64,000 nucleotides of DNA from Chelatococcus albus. Its GTDB lineage: Bacteria; Pseudomonadota; Alphaproteobacteria; Rhizobiales; Beijerinckiaceae. A program made the translations under genes and the position numbers. The first letter of the stretch is position 1, and every line of letters starts with the position of its first letter. The notes under the pieces were generated by a model. That model did no database searches. It was not told the DNA's origin and worked only from the letters and a program-made list of their open reading frames with translations. Shown here piece by piece: positions 20,141-29,008 of the stretch. The stretch covers positions 62,001 to 126,000 of the forward strand of contig NZ_JASJEV010000009.1 of assembly GCF_030067675.1 (NCBI RefSeq), given 5' to 3'.

Positions 20141-20387
20141 GGGGCGCGGCGGGCGCCGCGCCTTCCCGATCACCCGCATCGGTTCCGGGTCCCGGGCCCC
20201 TCGCGCCGCTCGGCCCCGGGATAACGGGGAGGGCTCAGCGGATGCCATGGGAGGCCGATCCCCCCGCACCGCCCGGCGAGGGCCTTCACAACCGAGATAT
20301 TTCAAGCCTAAATTATTTTCGCCATTCGGGTGCGGGTTTCGGCGCAACAAGATTTCAGCCGGTCCGCGCCTCCAGGGAGGAGCCTCG

Positions 20388-21626
20388 ATGACACGTCTCG
20401 CCAAGTCCGCTGGCGCCAAGTCCGCTGGCGCCAAGTCCGCTGGTATCAAGACCGCCGGTCTCTTCGGCGCCGGCCTCACTGCCGCGCTTCTCGCCAGCAC
20501 GGGGCTCGCCGTGGCCCAGACGCCGGGCAAGGTGAAGATCGGGGTCGTCTCGACCCTGTCGGGTCCCTCCGCCGTGCTCGGCCAGCACCTGCGCGACGGC
20601 TTCGCCCTGGGCGTGAAGTCGCTCGGGGGCAAGCTCGGCGGGCTCGAGGCGGAGGTCGTCGTGGTCGACGACGAGCTGAAGCCGGACGTGGCCGTCAACA
20701 AGGTCAAGGGCCTCATCGAGCGCGACAAGGTCGACTTCGTGGTCGGCGTCGTCTTCTCCAACGTGCTCATGGCCGTGCACAAGCCGGTGGTCGAGTCCCA
20801 GACCTTCTTCATCGGCACCAACGCCGGCCCCTCACCCGCCGCCGGCAAGGCCTGCAGCCCCTATTTCTTCTCGACCGCCTACCAGAACGACCAGAACCAC
20901 GAAGTTCTCGGCCAGCACGCGCAGGACCAGGGCTACAAGCGCGTCTTCCTGCTCGCGCCGAACTATCAGGCCGGCAAGGATTCGCTCGCCGGTTTCAAGC
21001 GCTACTTCAAGGGCGAGGTGGTGGACGAGGTCTATACGCCCCTCAACCAGCTCGACTTCTCGGCCGAACTCGCCAAGATCGCCGCGGCCAAGCCTGACGC
21101 CGTCTTCGCCTTCATGCCCGGCGGCATGGGCGTCAATCTCGTCAAGCAGTACAAGCAGGCGGGGCTTGCCGGCAACGTGCCCTTCCTCTCCGCCTTCACC
21201 GTGGACGAGACGACGCTGCCGGCGACACAGGATGCGGCCGTGGGCCTCTTCTCCGGCGCTCAATGGGCGCCCGGTCTCGACAATGCCCAAAGCAAGGCCT
21301 TCGTCGGCGCCTTCGAGAAGGAATACGGCTACGTGCCGGCCATGTACGCCGCCAACAGCTACGACGCCGCCCTCCTCATCGATGCGGCGATCAAGGCGAC
21401 CGGCGGCGACCTGAAGGACAAGGCCAGGCTCGGCGAGGCGCTGAAGACCGCGAAATTCGCCTCGGTGCGCGGCAAGTTCGCCTTCAACAGCAACCAGTTC
21501 CCGAAACAGGATTTCTATCTGGTGAAGGTGGAGAAGCGCGCCGACGGCAAGTTCGAGACGGCGCCGGTCAAGACCGTGTTCAAGGACTACGGCGACGTCT
21601 ACGCCAAGGACTGCACCATGAAGTGA
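20388..21626 (+). CDS. Branched-chain-amino-acid-type ABC transporter binding protein (orphan)
   Basis: Periplasmic ligand-binding protein of the LivJ/Peripla_BP_6 family, 412 residues. The signal peptide is unusually long: its charged front part contains three five-residue units (KSAGA, KSAGA, KSAGI) encoded by a 15-base tandem repeat, then a hydrophobic core and cleavage near AVAQ (about 44). The mature part begins GKVKIGVVSTLSGPSAVLGQ and has GTNAGPSPAAGKAC near 140, with a likely disulfide pair. No permease or ATPase gene is adjacent, so it must use a transporter encoded elsewhere. Ligands of this family include amino acids, amides and aromatic acids. ATG 20388 follows AGGGAGG. A hairpin follows the stop. 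Confidence 0.9.
   Translation: MTRLAKSAGAKSAGAKSAGIKTAGLFGAGLTAALLASTGLAVAQTPGKVKIGVVSTLSGPSAVLGQHLRDGFALGVKSLGGKLGGLEAEVVVVDDELKPDVAVNKVKGLIERDKVDFVVGVVFSNVLMAVHKPVVESQTFFIGTNAGPSPAAGKACSPYFFSTAYQNDQNHEVLGQHAQDQGYKRVFLLAPNYQAGKDSLAGFKRYFKGEVVDEVYTPLNQLDFSAELAKIAAAKPDAVFAFMPGGMGVNLVKQYKQAGLAGNVPFLSAFTVDETTLPATQDAAVGLFSGAQWAPGLDNAQSKAFVGAFEKEYGYVPAMYAANSYDAALLIDAAIKATGGDLKDKARLGEALKTAKFASVRGKFAFNSNQFPKQDFYLVKVEKRADGKFETAPVKTVFKDYGDVYAKDCTMK
20403..20447 (+). repeat. 15-base tandem repeat, three units, inside a signal peptide
   Basis: Units AAGTCCGCTGGCGCC at 20403-20417 and 20418-20432 are identical; the third at 20433-20447 differs at its last bases (GGTATC). They encode KSAGA, KSAGA and KSAGI in the positively charged region of the binding-protein signal peptide. 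The unit length is a multiple of three, so copy-number change keeps the frame. Confidence 0.9.
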
Positions 21627-21633
21627 CCCTTGC

Positions 21634-21661
21634 CCCGGAGCCTGCCTGCGCGGGCTCCGGG
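21634..21661. terminator. Hairpin between convergent binding-protein and deacylase genes
   Basis: CCCGGAGCC and GGCTCCGGG form a perfect 9-base-pair stem with a ten-base loop. It lies between the stop of the binding-protein gene (21626) and that of the convergent deacylase gene (21679), so it could end transcription from both sides. There is no T run on either side, so the assignment is moderate. Confidence 0.5.
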
Positions 21662-21678
21662 CACCGTATTCCGCGCGG

Positions 21679-22842
21679 TCAGCGCGCCCGGCAGTGCTCG
21701 ATGAGCCGCCCGACGAAGGCGGCGCAGCGCTCGAGCTCCGCAACCTCGATGAACTCGTCCGGCTTGTGCGCTTCCCCGATCGAGCCGGGACCGACGATGA
21801 TCGAGGGGATGCCGGCCATGGCGTCGAAAAGCCCGGCCTCCGTGCCGTAGGCCACCTTGGCGTGGTCGTTGCGGCCGGCGAGCGCCTTGGCAAGCGTCGT
21901 CACCTCGGCGTCCGGTGCCGTATCGAGACCGGGAAAGCCGGCATAGACATCGAAGTCGAAGCCCGCCTCCGGGGCAACCGCTCGCATGCGTGGCTCGAGC
22001 TCCTCGCGGGCATGGGCGATGATGCGGTTGACGATCGCATCAGGATCGTCCGCCCCGACCGAGCGCACCTCGAACAGGATCTCGCAGGAGTCGGCCACGA
22101 TGTTGAGTGCGGTGCCCCCGGTGAGCACGCCGACGTGGGCCGTGGTGAAGGGCACGTCGTAGAGTGCGTCGCGCGCGCCGCCCGCGGCGAACTCATCGGC
22201 GATGTCGCGGATCCTGGCGACGAGGCGGGCGCCCCACTCAACCGCGTTGACGCCCTGCGGCGCGAGCGAGGAATGGCAACCGCGCCCGCGCACGTGCACC
22301 TTGACGCTGCGCTTGCCCTTGTGGCCGAGCACGACCTGCATGGAGGTGGGCTCGCCGATGAAGGCGGCGCGCGGCTTCACCGGCTGACGGGAGAGCCTCT
22401 CGAGGAGGCCCCGCACGCCGACGCAGCCCACCTCCTCGTCGTAGGAGAAGGCGAGGTGGATGGGCGCCGCGAGCCCGCCCGCCCGCATCTGCGGCACCAT
22501 GGCGAGGCAGACGGCGAGGAAACCCTTCATGTCGCAGGCGCCGCGACCGTAGAGGCGCCCGTCGCGCTCGGTGAGCGTGAAGGGATCGTTCGTCCACTCC
22601 TGCCCGTCGACGGGCACGACGTCGGTATGGCCCGACAGGACGTAGCCCGGCACGTCCGCGGGGCCGATCGTCGCCCAGAGGTTCGCCTTGCTTCCGGTCG
22701 AATCGTAGATCCGCTCCGACGCCACGCCGTGACGGGCGAGGTACTGCTCCATCCAGGCAATGAGGGCGAGATTGGAATTGCGGCTCGTCGTGTCGAACGA
22801 CACGAGCGCGGACAGGATGTCCGTGATGGCGGCAGTGGTCAT
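21679..22842 (-). CDS. argE: M20 family deacylase, acetylornithine-deacetylase-like
   Basis: Zinc peptidase-family enzyme that removes an acyl group from an N-acyl amino acid; the closest fit is ArgE, which releases ornithine from N-acetylornithine. 387 residues. Metal and catalytic motifs: SGHTDVVPVDG (about 70-80), GRGACDMKG (about 98-106), the acid-base glutamate in SYDEEVGCVG (about 133-142), GEPTSM (about 164-169), and a late histidine in GEAHKPDEF. It follows the lysR gene by 20 bases on the same strand and faces away from the peptide importer. Alphaproteobacteria often make ornithine by the ArgJ route, so a catabolic role on imported acyl amino acids is also possible. Confidence 0.82.
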   Translation of the reverse strand: MTTAAITDILSALVSFDTTSRNSNLALIAWMEQYLARHGVASERIYDSTGSKANLWATIGPADVPGYVLSGHTDVVPVDGQEWTNDPFTLTERDGRLYGRGACDMKGFLAVCLAMVPQMRAGGLAAPIHLAFSYDEEVGCVGVRGLLERLSRQPVKPRAAFIGEPTSMQVVLGHKGKRSVKVHVRGRGCHSSLAPQGVNAVEWGARLVARIRDIADEFAAGGARDALYDVPFTTAHVGVLTGGTALNIVADSCEILFEVRSVGADDPDAIVNRIIAHAREELEPRMRAVAPEAGFDFDVYAGFPGLDTAPDAEVTTLAKALAGRNDHAKVAYGTEAGLFDAMAGIPSIIVGPGSIGEAHKPDEFIEVAELERCAAFVGRLIEHCRAR

Positions 22843-22862
22843 GCAAGGCTCCGGAGGGACCG

Positions 22863-23810
22863 TCAGCGGATCACCGTGACGTAGGGGTTGTCCGGCTGTT
22901 CTGCGCGGATGAGGTCGGCGAAGCGCCGGGCGGCCGGCAGGCTCGCGCCCGTCGACGGCAGGAAGAACGCCGTCTCGTAGGCGATGGCCGGGTCGAACGG
23001 CCGGAAGACTAGGTCGCCCTCCTCGACCAGGGCGAGCGGGAAGGGATTGATGATGGTGAGGCCGACGCGGGCGCGCACCAGCTCGGCCACGAAGGTGGAG
23101 GTCGTCGCCTCGGCGACGATGCGCGGCTCGATGCCGGCATCGGCGAAGGCGCGGTCGAGCTGGGCGCGCGAGGAGAAGCGCCGCGTCACCGCGATCATCG
23201 GCTCCCCGGCGAGGTCGGCGGGCCGGATCAACGCCCGCTCGGCTAGCGGATGCCCGGCCCACAGGGCGCAATGGGCGATCGACACGCAGAAGACGTCCGG
23301 GCGCACGCCCGCATGGGCAAAGGAGGATTCGACGAGGCCGATGCCGAGGTCGACGCTGCCGTCGGCCACCGCCGCCACGACGTCCGCGCCACGCCCGATC
23401 TCCATGAGCACGCGCGTCTCGGGCTCGAGCGCCGCAAAGCGCGCGATGAAGGGCGCGAGAAAGCTGTGGGCGATGGTGGGCGCCGCCGAGACCCGCAGGA
23501 GGCCGCCGGCGTGCGGCGCATGCGGCCAGTTCTCGAGCCGCGCGATCGCGGCGAGGATGGGCGCTGCCTCCGCATCGAGCGACAGGGCATCGGCGGTCGG
23601 CACCAGGCGCCCGCCGTCGCGCTCGAACAGGATGCGGCCGAGTCTCGCCTCGAGCGAGGCAATGGTGCGCGACACGGCCGGCTGCGACACGCCTAGCCGC
23701 TGGGCCGCGGCAGTCGTCTTGCGCGTCAGCACGACGGCATGGAGGACTTCGAGTTCACGCAGGCTCGGCCGGGTCGAGCGCGCCTGACCCAGACTATCCG
23801 GATCGAGCAT
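22863..23810 (-). CDS. LysR-type transcriptional regulator
   Basis: 315 residues. The N-terminal winged helix-turn-helix spans about 18-76, with LRELEVLHAVVLTRKTTAAA, then RLGVSQPAVSRTIASLEARL as recognition region. The effector domain (about 90-300) has the periplasmic-binding fold (LLRVSAAPTIAHSFL, VDLGIGLVE). ATG 23810 is used; a TTG at 23849 would add 13 residues with no gain. The gene is divergent from the peptide-importer operon and is followed at once by the deacylase gene, the usual arrangement for a LysR regulator of its neighbours. A minus-strand TTGATC-18-CATAAC pair in the 280-base divergent region could be its promoter. Confidence 0.92.
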   Translation of the reverse strand: MLDPDSLGQARSTRPSLRELEVLHAVVLTRKTTAAAQRLGVSQPAVSRTIASLEARLGRILFERDGGRLVPTADALSLDAEAAPILAAIARLENWPHAPHAGGLLRVSAAPTIAHSFLAPFIARFAALEPETRVLMEIGRGADVVAAVADGSVDLGIGLVESSFAHAGVRPDVFCVSIAHCALWAGHPLAERALIRPADLAGEPMIAVTRRFSSRAQLDRAFADAGIEPRIVAEATTSTFVAELVRARVGLTIINPFPLALVEEGDLVFRPFDPAIAYETAFFLPSTGASLPAARRFADLIRAEQPDNPYVTVIR

Positions 23811-24090
23811 AGCGGTATGTCGTGAGGTTATGTTGTTGGATCGTGACAATGATCAATCGGCATAATAGCGTTGTGCCCCAGCCGATCAAGCGAAGTGCCG
23901 CGCCCGACGCACAGTGGTGACCTGCGCCGGGCGCGGTGCTTTGCATCCCGGCGCCGGGGCAGGATTGGCCGAGGTGGAAGCGTTTCCGGCCTCGACACCG
24001 GCTCCGATCAGTCGAGAGGGAGCGGCAGGGGGCCGATGCACGCGATCGGGCCAGCTCCGCTCCACGCAAGAACGTCTGAAGGGGAATGGG

Positions 24091-25686
24091 ATGAAGAAAC
24101 TGGGCACCGTGGCGCTGGCGCTGCTGCCGCTCGCGGCAGGCGCGGCCTCCGCGCAGGAGCTGAAGATCGGCGTCGCCTCGGAGGCGACCTCGATCGACCC
24201 GCATTTCCACAACGTTGGCCAGAACAACGCGCTGCGCCGGCACATCTTCGAGGGCCTGGTCACCACCGACCAGAACCAGAAGCTCGTGCCTGCCCTCGCC
24301 GAATCGTGGAAGGCCGTTGACGACACGACCTGGGAGTTCAAGCTCCGGCCGAACGTCAAGTTCTCGAACGGCACGCCCTTCACGGCGACAGACTTCGTCT
24401 ACACGCTCTGCCGCGTGCCCACCGTCGAGAACTCGCCCTCGTCCTTCACGGTCTTCACCCGTGGCTTCGAGACGGTGGAGACGCCCGATCCCCTGACGGT
24501 CCGCATCAAGACCACGACGCCGCAGCCCCTGCTGCCGACGAACATGACGACGATCGGCATCCTCTCCGCCAAGGTCTTCGGCGGCGAGAACGTCAAGTGG
24601 GGCAAGACGGCTTGCGAGAACCTCGGCACCGTGCCGAAGTCCTCCGACTTCAACAGCCCCGAAAAGGCCATCGGCACGGGCGCCTACAGGCTCGTCGAAT
24701 ATACCCGCGGCACCCATGTCGTGCTCGAGCGCAACGAGGACTACTGGGGCACGAAGCCCGAGTGGAAGCGGGTGACCATGCGCCCGATCACCAGCGCCGG
24801 CCCGCGCGTCGCCGCCCTCCTCGCCGGTGACGTCGACCTGATCGAGAACCCGCCGATCCAGGACTTCGCCAAGATCAAGGAGAGCGGCTTCACGGTGGCC
24901 ATGGGCCTGTCGAACCGCGTCATCTACATCCATCTCGACAGCTTCGCCGAGCCGACGCCGGGGGTGAAGGGAGCGGAGAAGAACCCCTTCAAGGACCCGC
25001 GCGTCCGCCTCGCCCTGTCGAAGTCGATCAACCGCGAGGCCATCGTCGAGCGCATCATGGGCCGCGTCGCCCAGCCGGCGGGCGAGCTTCTGCCCCATCC
25101 GCTCTTCGGCACGCGCAAGGATGCCAAGCCCGTGGCCTTCGACCCGGACGGCGCCAAGAAGCTCCTCGCCGAGGCGGGCTACCCGAACGGCTTCGAGCTC
25201 GTGCTCGGCAGCCCGAACGACCGCTACATCAACGACGAGAAGGTGGCGCAGGCGGTGGCCCAGATGTTCACGCGCATCGGCGTCAAGACGACCGTCGATT
25301 CGATGACGGCCTCGACCTTCTTCGGCAAGCGCAACAAGCACGAGTTCTCGGCCTATCTCGCTGGCTGGGGCGCCGATTCGGGCGAGATGTCGAACCCCCT
25401 CACGGCGCTCGTCATGACACCCAACAAGGAGACCGGGGCCGGCAACACCAACTACGGCCGCTACTCCAACAAGGAGCTCGATGCCCTCGTCACCGAGGCC
25501 AAGAGCACCATCGACGACAAGAAGCGCGAGGCGCTCCTGCACAAGGCCTCCGACGTGCTCGAGAAGGACGCGGGCATCATTCCGCTGCACTTCGAGGTGA
25601 CGCCGTGGGCCTTCAAGAAGGGCCTCATCTATGCGCCGCGCGTCGACCAGTACACGATGGCGACCGAGGTCAAGTCGTCGAAATGA
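24091..25686 (+). CDS. Peptide-type ABC importer, substrate-binding protein
   Basis: SBP_bac_5 family periplasmic binding protein of 531 residues. Signal peptide MKKLGTVALALLPLAAGAASA with cleavage near residue 21; the mature protein begins QELKIGVASEATSIDPHFHN. Later family marks include LVPALAESWKAVDDTTWEF, FKLRPNVKFSNGTPF, NEDYWGTKPEWKRV and a proline-rich ADSGEMSNPL loop. ATG 24091 follows AAGGGGAATGGG. It is the first gene of a five-gene operon with two permeases and two ATPases (26070-30015). A large hairpin at 25702-25740 separates it from the permeases, which may let the binding protein be made in excess. Ligand could be oligopeptides or similar; the adjacent deacylase hints at modified amino acids. 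Confidence 0.92.
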   Translation: MKKLGTVALALLPLAAGAASAQELKIGVASEATSIDPHFHNVGQNNALRRHIFEGLVTTDQNQKLVPALAESWKAVDDTTWEFKLRPNVKFSNGTPFTATDFVYTLCRVPTVENSPSSFTVFTRGFETVETPDPLTVRIKTTTPQPLLPTNMTTIGILSAKVFGGENVKWGKTACENLGTVPKSSDFNSPEKAIGTGAYRLVEYTRGTHVVLERNEDYWGTKPEWKRVTMRPITSAGPRVAALLAGDVDLIENPPIQDFAKIKESGFTVAMGLSNRVIYIHLDSFAEPTPGVKGAEKNPFKDPRVRLALSKSINREAIVERIMGRVAQPAGELLPHPLFGTRKDAKPVAFDPDGAKKLLAEAGYPNGFELVLGSPNDRYINDEKVAQAVAQMFTRIGVKTTVDSMTASTFFGKRNKHEFSAYLAGWGADSGEMSNPLTALVMTPNKETGAGNTNYGRYSNKELDALVTEAKSTIDDKKREALLHKASDVLEKDAGIIPLHFEVTPWAFKKGLIYAPRVDQYTMATEVKSSK

Positions 25687-25701
25687 GCGGCTGAGGATCG
25701 C

Positions 25702-25740
25702 GGTGCGGTCTTGCGGAACCCGCTCCCGCAAGGCCGCACC
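25702..25740 (+). terminator. Long hairpin behind the binding-protein gene
   Basis: A 15-base-pair stem (GGTGCGGTCTTGCGG against CCGCAAGGCCGCACC) with one G-U pair and a nine-base loop begins 15 bases after the stop. There is no T run, so it is more likely a transcript stabiliser or attenuator between the binding-protein gene and the permease genes than a full terminator. Confidence 0.55.
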
Positions 25741-26069
25741 CGCGTCGTCCCTTCACGCGTCGAAGCCCCGCAGGCAGCGGCGTCGCGCCGCAGTGACCCG
25801 GGGCCGAGGCTCGTGGGATGGGCCGGCTCCCCTCCCCGCCGGCCGAAGAGCGGGGAGCGGGCGTCCGGCCCAGGCAGCGCCTCCGCTCTGGCGGGCTTCC
25901 GCCCGGCGCGCGCCCCGCACGCGGGGAAAGACCGGTGCCGCGCATCGCGCCCGCGACCGGGCCGAGCGATCGGCGCAAGACCGCAACCTGAAGGCCCAAC
26001 AGTCGACGGTAGTCGCAAGAGGCACTGGCGAGCGCCGCTCGCCCGTGCCGTCATCGGAAAGCACGCGTC
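25741..26069. other. Gap inside the importer operon with a second hairpin
   Basis: No gene seen. Bases 26021-26049 form a hairpin (GGCAC.GGCGAGC, loop GCC, GCTCGCC.GTGCC) with one mismatch, ending 20 bases before the first permease ATG. It could influence permease translation. The remainder is GC-rich with no recognisable motif. Confidence 0.45.
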
Positions 26070-27041
26070 ATGCTCGTCTACATCATCCGGCGCCTCGGCC
26101 AGTCCGCGCTTGTCATCGCCGTGATGGCGACGCTCGTCTTCGTCGCCGTCTATGCCGTGGGCAACCCGGTCGACATCCTGGCGAGCCCGCAGGCCGACCA
26201 GCAGGAGATCGAGGCCATCACCCGCCGCCTCGGCCTCGACCGGCCGCTCTACGAGCAATATGGCCTCTTCGTCTGGAACGCACTGCACGGCGACCTCGGG
26301 CGCTCCTTCGTCTACAACGAGCCGGCGGTGCAGCTCATCCTCAAGCGCCTGCCCGCCACCTTCGAGCTCGCCATGACGGCGCTCGTCATTGCGGTGGGCG
26401 TCGGCATTCCGCTCGGCCTCTACGCCGGCCTGAAGCCGAACTCCCTCGGCGGCCATTCGGTCATGGCCGGCTCCATCCTCGGCTTCAGCCTGCCGAACTT
26501 CTGGCAGGGCCTGATGCTCGTGCTCCTCTTCTCGGTCGTCCTCGGCTGGCTGCCGGCCGGCGGCCGCGGCCAGACGGTGGAGATCCTCGGCCTGCCGGTC
26601 AGCTTTCTCACCGTCGACGGCTTGCAGCACCTGCTCTTGCCGGCGTTGAACCTCGCCCTCTACAAGATGGCGCTCGTCATCCGCCTCACCCGTGCCGGCG
26701 CGCGCGAGGTCATGCTGCAGGACTACGTGCGCTTCGCCCGCGCCAAGGGCCTGAGCCAGGCGCGCGTCATCGGCGTGCACGTGCTCAAGAACATCCTCAT
26801 TCCCGTGGTGACGGTGCTCGGCCTCGAGCTCGGCTCGATGATCGCCTTCGCCGTGGTGACCGAGACGGTCTTCGCCTATCCGGGCATGGGCAAGCTCCTG
26901 ATCGACTCGATCTCGCGCCTCGACCGGCCGGTGATCGTCGCCTACCTCATGATGACGGTGGTGATCTTCGTGGTGATCAACCTCGTCGTCGATCTCATCT
27001 ACGCCGCGATCGACCCGCGCGTGCGCCTGTCGGAGGCCTGA
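26070..27041 (+). CDS. Peptide-type ABC importer, permease 1 (DppB-like)
   Basis: 323-residue inner-membrane permease of the BPD_transp_1 family with six predicted helices. The N-terminus MLVYIIRRLGQSALVIAVM is the family-typical first helix, followed by a periplasmic loop with RLGLDRPLYEQYG. The cytoplasmic coupling loop that docks on the ATPases is near ARAKGLSQARVIGVHVLKN (about 228-246). It pairs with the DppC-like permease, whose gene starts one base after its stop. It begins the permease-ATPase part of the operon after a 383-base gap. Confidence 0.93.
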   Translation: MLVYIIRRLGQSALVIAVMATLVFVAVYAVGNPVDILASPQADQQEIEAITRRLGLDRPLYEQYGLFVWNALHGDLGRSFVYNEPAVQLILKRLPATFELAMTALVIAVGVGIPLGLYAGLKPNSLGGHSVMAGSILGFSLPNFWQGLMLVLLFSVVLGWLPAGGRGQTVEILGLPVSFLTVDGLQHLLLPALNLALYKMALVIRLTRAGAREVMLQDYVRFARAKGLSQARVIGVHVLKNILIPVVTVLGLELGSMIAFAVVTETVFAYPGMGKLLIDSISRLDRPVIVAYLMMTVVIFVVINLVVDLIYAAIDPRVRLSEA

Positions 27042-27042
27042 G

Positions 27043-27981
27043 ATGAGCGATCACGCCGAAACCACAACCTTGGCCGCCGAGGCCGCCGTGGCCGCCACGC
27101 CGGACAAGGGCGAGAGCCTGCTCGCACGGCACGTCGCGGCCTTCTTCGAGAGCCCCCTGGCCGTCGCCGGCCTCGTGACGCTCCTCGCCATGGTGCTTCT
27201 CGCCCTGCTCGCGCCCTTCATCGCGCCGCAGAACCCCTACGACCTGTCGCAGCTCGACATCATGGACGGAACGCTCGCGCCCGGCGCCAAGAGCCTGGCC
27301 GGCTATACCTTCTGGCTCGGCACGGACGAGCAGGGGCGCGACATGCTCTCGGGCATCCTCTACGGGCTCAGGATCTCGCTCGGCGTTGGGGCCGTCTCCA
27401 CCGTCATCGCCTGCGCCCTCGGTGCCTCGATCGGCGTCGTCGCGGCCTATGCCGGCGGGCGCGTCGACACCCTCGTCATGCGCGTCGTGGACCTGCAGCT
27501 CTCCTTCCCGGCGATCCTCGTCGCCCTCGTGCTGCTCGCCGTCTTCGGCCGCGGCGTCGACAAGGTGGTCATCGCCCTCGTCATCGTGCAATGGGCCTAT
27601 TACGCCCGCACGGTGCGCGGCTCGGCCCTCGTCGAGCGCCGGCGCGAATATATCGAGGCGGCGCGCTGCCTCGCCCTGCCGAAGAACCGGGTCGTCTTCC
27701 GGCATCTCCTGCCGAACTGCCTGCCGCCGCTCATCGTCGTGGCGACGGTGCAGGTGGCCCATTCCATCGCGCTTGAATCGACGCTGTCCTTCCTCGGCGT
27801 CGGCGTGCCGGTGACGGAGCCCTCCCTCGGCATGCTGATCGCCAAGGGCTACGACTACCTGCTCTCGGGCAAGTACTGGATCTCGACCTTCCCCGGCGTC
27901 GCGCTCGTCCTCGCCATCGTCGCCATCAACCTGGTGGGCGACCGCCTGCGCGACGTGCTGAACCCGAGGCTGTCGCGGTGA
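27043..27981 (+). CDS. Peptide-type ABC importer, permease 2 (DppC-like)
   Basis: 312 residues. A cytoplasmic N-terminal tail of about 40 residues precedes the first helix (VAGLVTLLAMVLLALLAPFI), followed by the DppC-typical periplasmic stretch LGTDEQGRDMLSGILYGLRI (about 91-110). The ATPase-docking loop is AARCLALPKNRVVFRHLLPN (about 206-225). It starts one base after the stop of permease 1 and ends 40 bases before the first ATPase gene. The two permeases form the membrane channel. Confidence 0.93.
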   Translation: MSDHAETTTLAAEAAVAATPDKGESLLARHVAAFFESPLAVAGLVTLLAMVLLALLAPFIAPQNPYDLSQLDIMDGTLAPGAKSLAGYTFWLGTDEQGRDMLSGILYGLRISLGVGAVSTVIACALGASIGVVAAYAGGRVDTLVMRVVDLQLSFPAILVALVLLAVFGRGVDKVVIALVIVQWAYYARTVRGSALVERRREYIEAARCLALPKNRVVFRHLLPNCLPPLIVVATVQVAHSIALESTLSFLGVGVPVTEPSLGMLIAKGYDYLLSGKYWISTFPGVALVLAIVAINLVGDRLRDVLNPRLSR

Positions 27982-28021
27982 TGCTGCACGCGGCCGATCG
28001 CACCGCGACGGGAGATCTCAC

Positions 28022-29008
28022 ATGACATCCCAACCCATCCTCGAAGTCCGCGACCTCGTCGTCGAGTTCGCCACCCGCGACGGGGTGCTCACGGCCATCA
28101 ATGGCGTGAGCTTCCACGTCGATCGCGGCGAGGTGCTCGGCCTCGTTGGCGAATCGGGCTCCGGCAAGTCGGTGACCGGGCTTGCCATTCTGGGTCTCAT
28201 CGACGCCCCCGGGCGCATCGCCTCGGGCTCCATCCTGCTCGAAGGCGAGGATCTGACGCGGATGCGCGAGGCGCAGCTGCGGCGCCTGAGGGGCAAGCGG
28301 CTCGCCATGATCTTCCAGGATCCGATGACGACGCTCAATCCGGTGCTGCGTGTCGACACCCAGATGATCGAGGCGATCACCGCCCACGAGAAGGTGTCGC
28401 ACAAGGCCGCGCGCGCCAAGGCGCGCGACGCGCTGGCCAAGGTCGGCATCCCCTCGCCCGACGAGCGCCTCGCCTCCTATCCGCACCAGTTCTCCGGCGG
28501 CATGCGCCAGCGCGTGGCCATCGCGATCGCCCTCCTGCACCGGCCTGCCCTCCTGGTGGCGGACGAGCCGACGACCGCCCTCGACGTCACCATCCAGGCC
28601 CAGATCCTGTCCGAGGTGCAGACACTCGCCCAGGAGGCGGGCACCGCGCTCGTCTGGGTGACGCACGACCTGTCGGTGGTCGCCGGCCTCGCCGACCGCG
28701 TCGCCGTCATGTACGCCGGGCGCATCGTCGAGCAGGGCAGCGTCGCCGACGTGCTGGAGAACCCGGCCCACCCCTACACCGCCGGGCTCATCGGTTCCGT
28801 GCCGAGCCGCAACCGGCGCGGCGTGCCGCTCTCGCAGATCCCGGGCATGACGCCCTCCCTCGCCAAGCTGCCACCCGGCTGCGCCTTCGCCCCGCGCTGC
28901 GCGCGCGCCGACGCCGGATGCCGCAACGACCCGCCGGTCGTCGCCTTCGGCACGGCGCGCATGCACCGTTGCTTCCACCCGCTCGTGACCGCGGAGGCCG
29001 CCGCGTGA
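28022..29008 (+). CDS. Peptide-type ABC importer, ATPase 1 (DppD-like)
   Basis: 328-residue nucleotide-binding subunit. Walker A GESGSGKS at about 45-52, Q-loop in MIFQDPMTTLNPVL (about 97-110), signature FSGGMRQR at about 158-165, Walker [14 protein letters not shown] (about 176-188), and the switch histidine in WVTHDLSVV. The C-terminal oligopeptide-transport extension has cysteines in CAFAPRCARADAGC (about 290-303) typical of Dpp/Opp ATPases with an iron-sulfur cluster. Its last codons overlap the GTG start of the next gene. Confidence 0.95.
   Translation: MTSQPILEVRDLVVEFATRDGVLTAINGVSFHVDRGEVLGLVGESGSGKSVTGLAILGLIDAPGRIASGSILLEGEDLTRMREAQLRRLRGKRLAMIFQDPMTTLNPVLRVDTQMIEAITAHEKVSHKAARAKARDALAKVGIPSPDERLASYPHQFSGGMRQRVAIAIALLHRPALLVADEPTTALDVTIQAQILSEVQTLAQEAGTALVWVTHDLSVVAGLADRVAVMYAGRIVEQGSVADVLENPAHPYTAGLIGSVPSRNRRGVPLSQIPGMTPSLAKLPPGCAFAPRCARADAGCRNDPPVVAFGTARMHRCFHPLVTAEAAA

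Noticed and set aside
23811-23849. TTG 23849 as lysR start
   Set aside because: It only adds 13 residues before the usual winged-helix start and lies over the likely promoter.
23843-23856. FNR-like site GTGACAATGATCAA between lysR and the importer
   Set aside because: One half-site ends in GTGA rather than TTGA, so it does not match TTGA-N6-TCAA; it also overlaps the putative lysR promoter, and I do not claim it.
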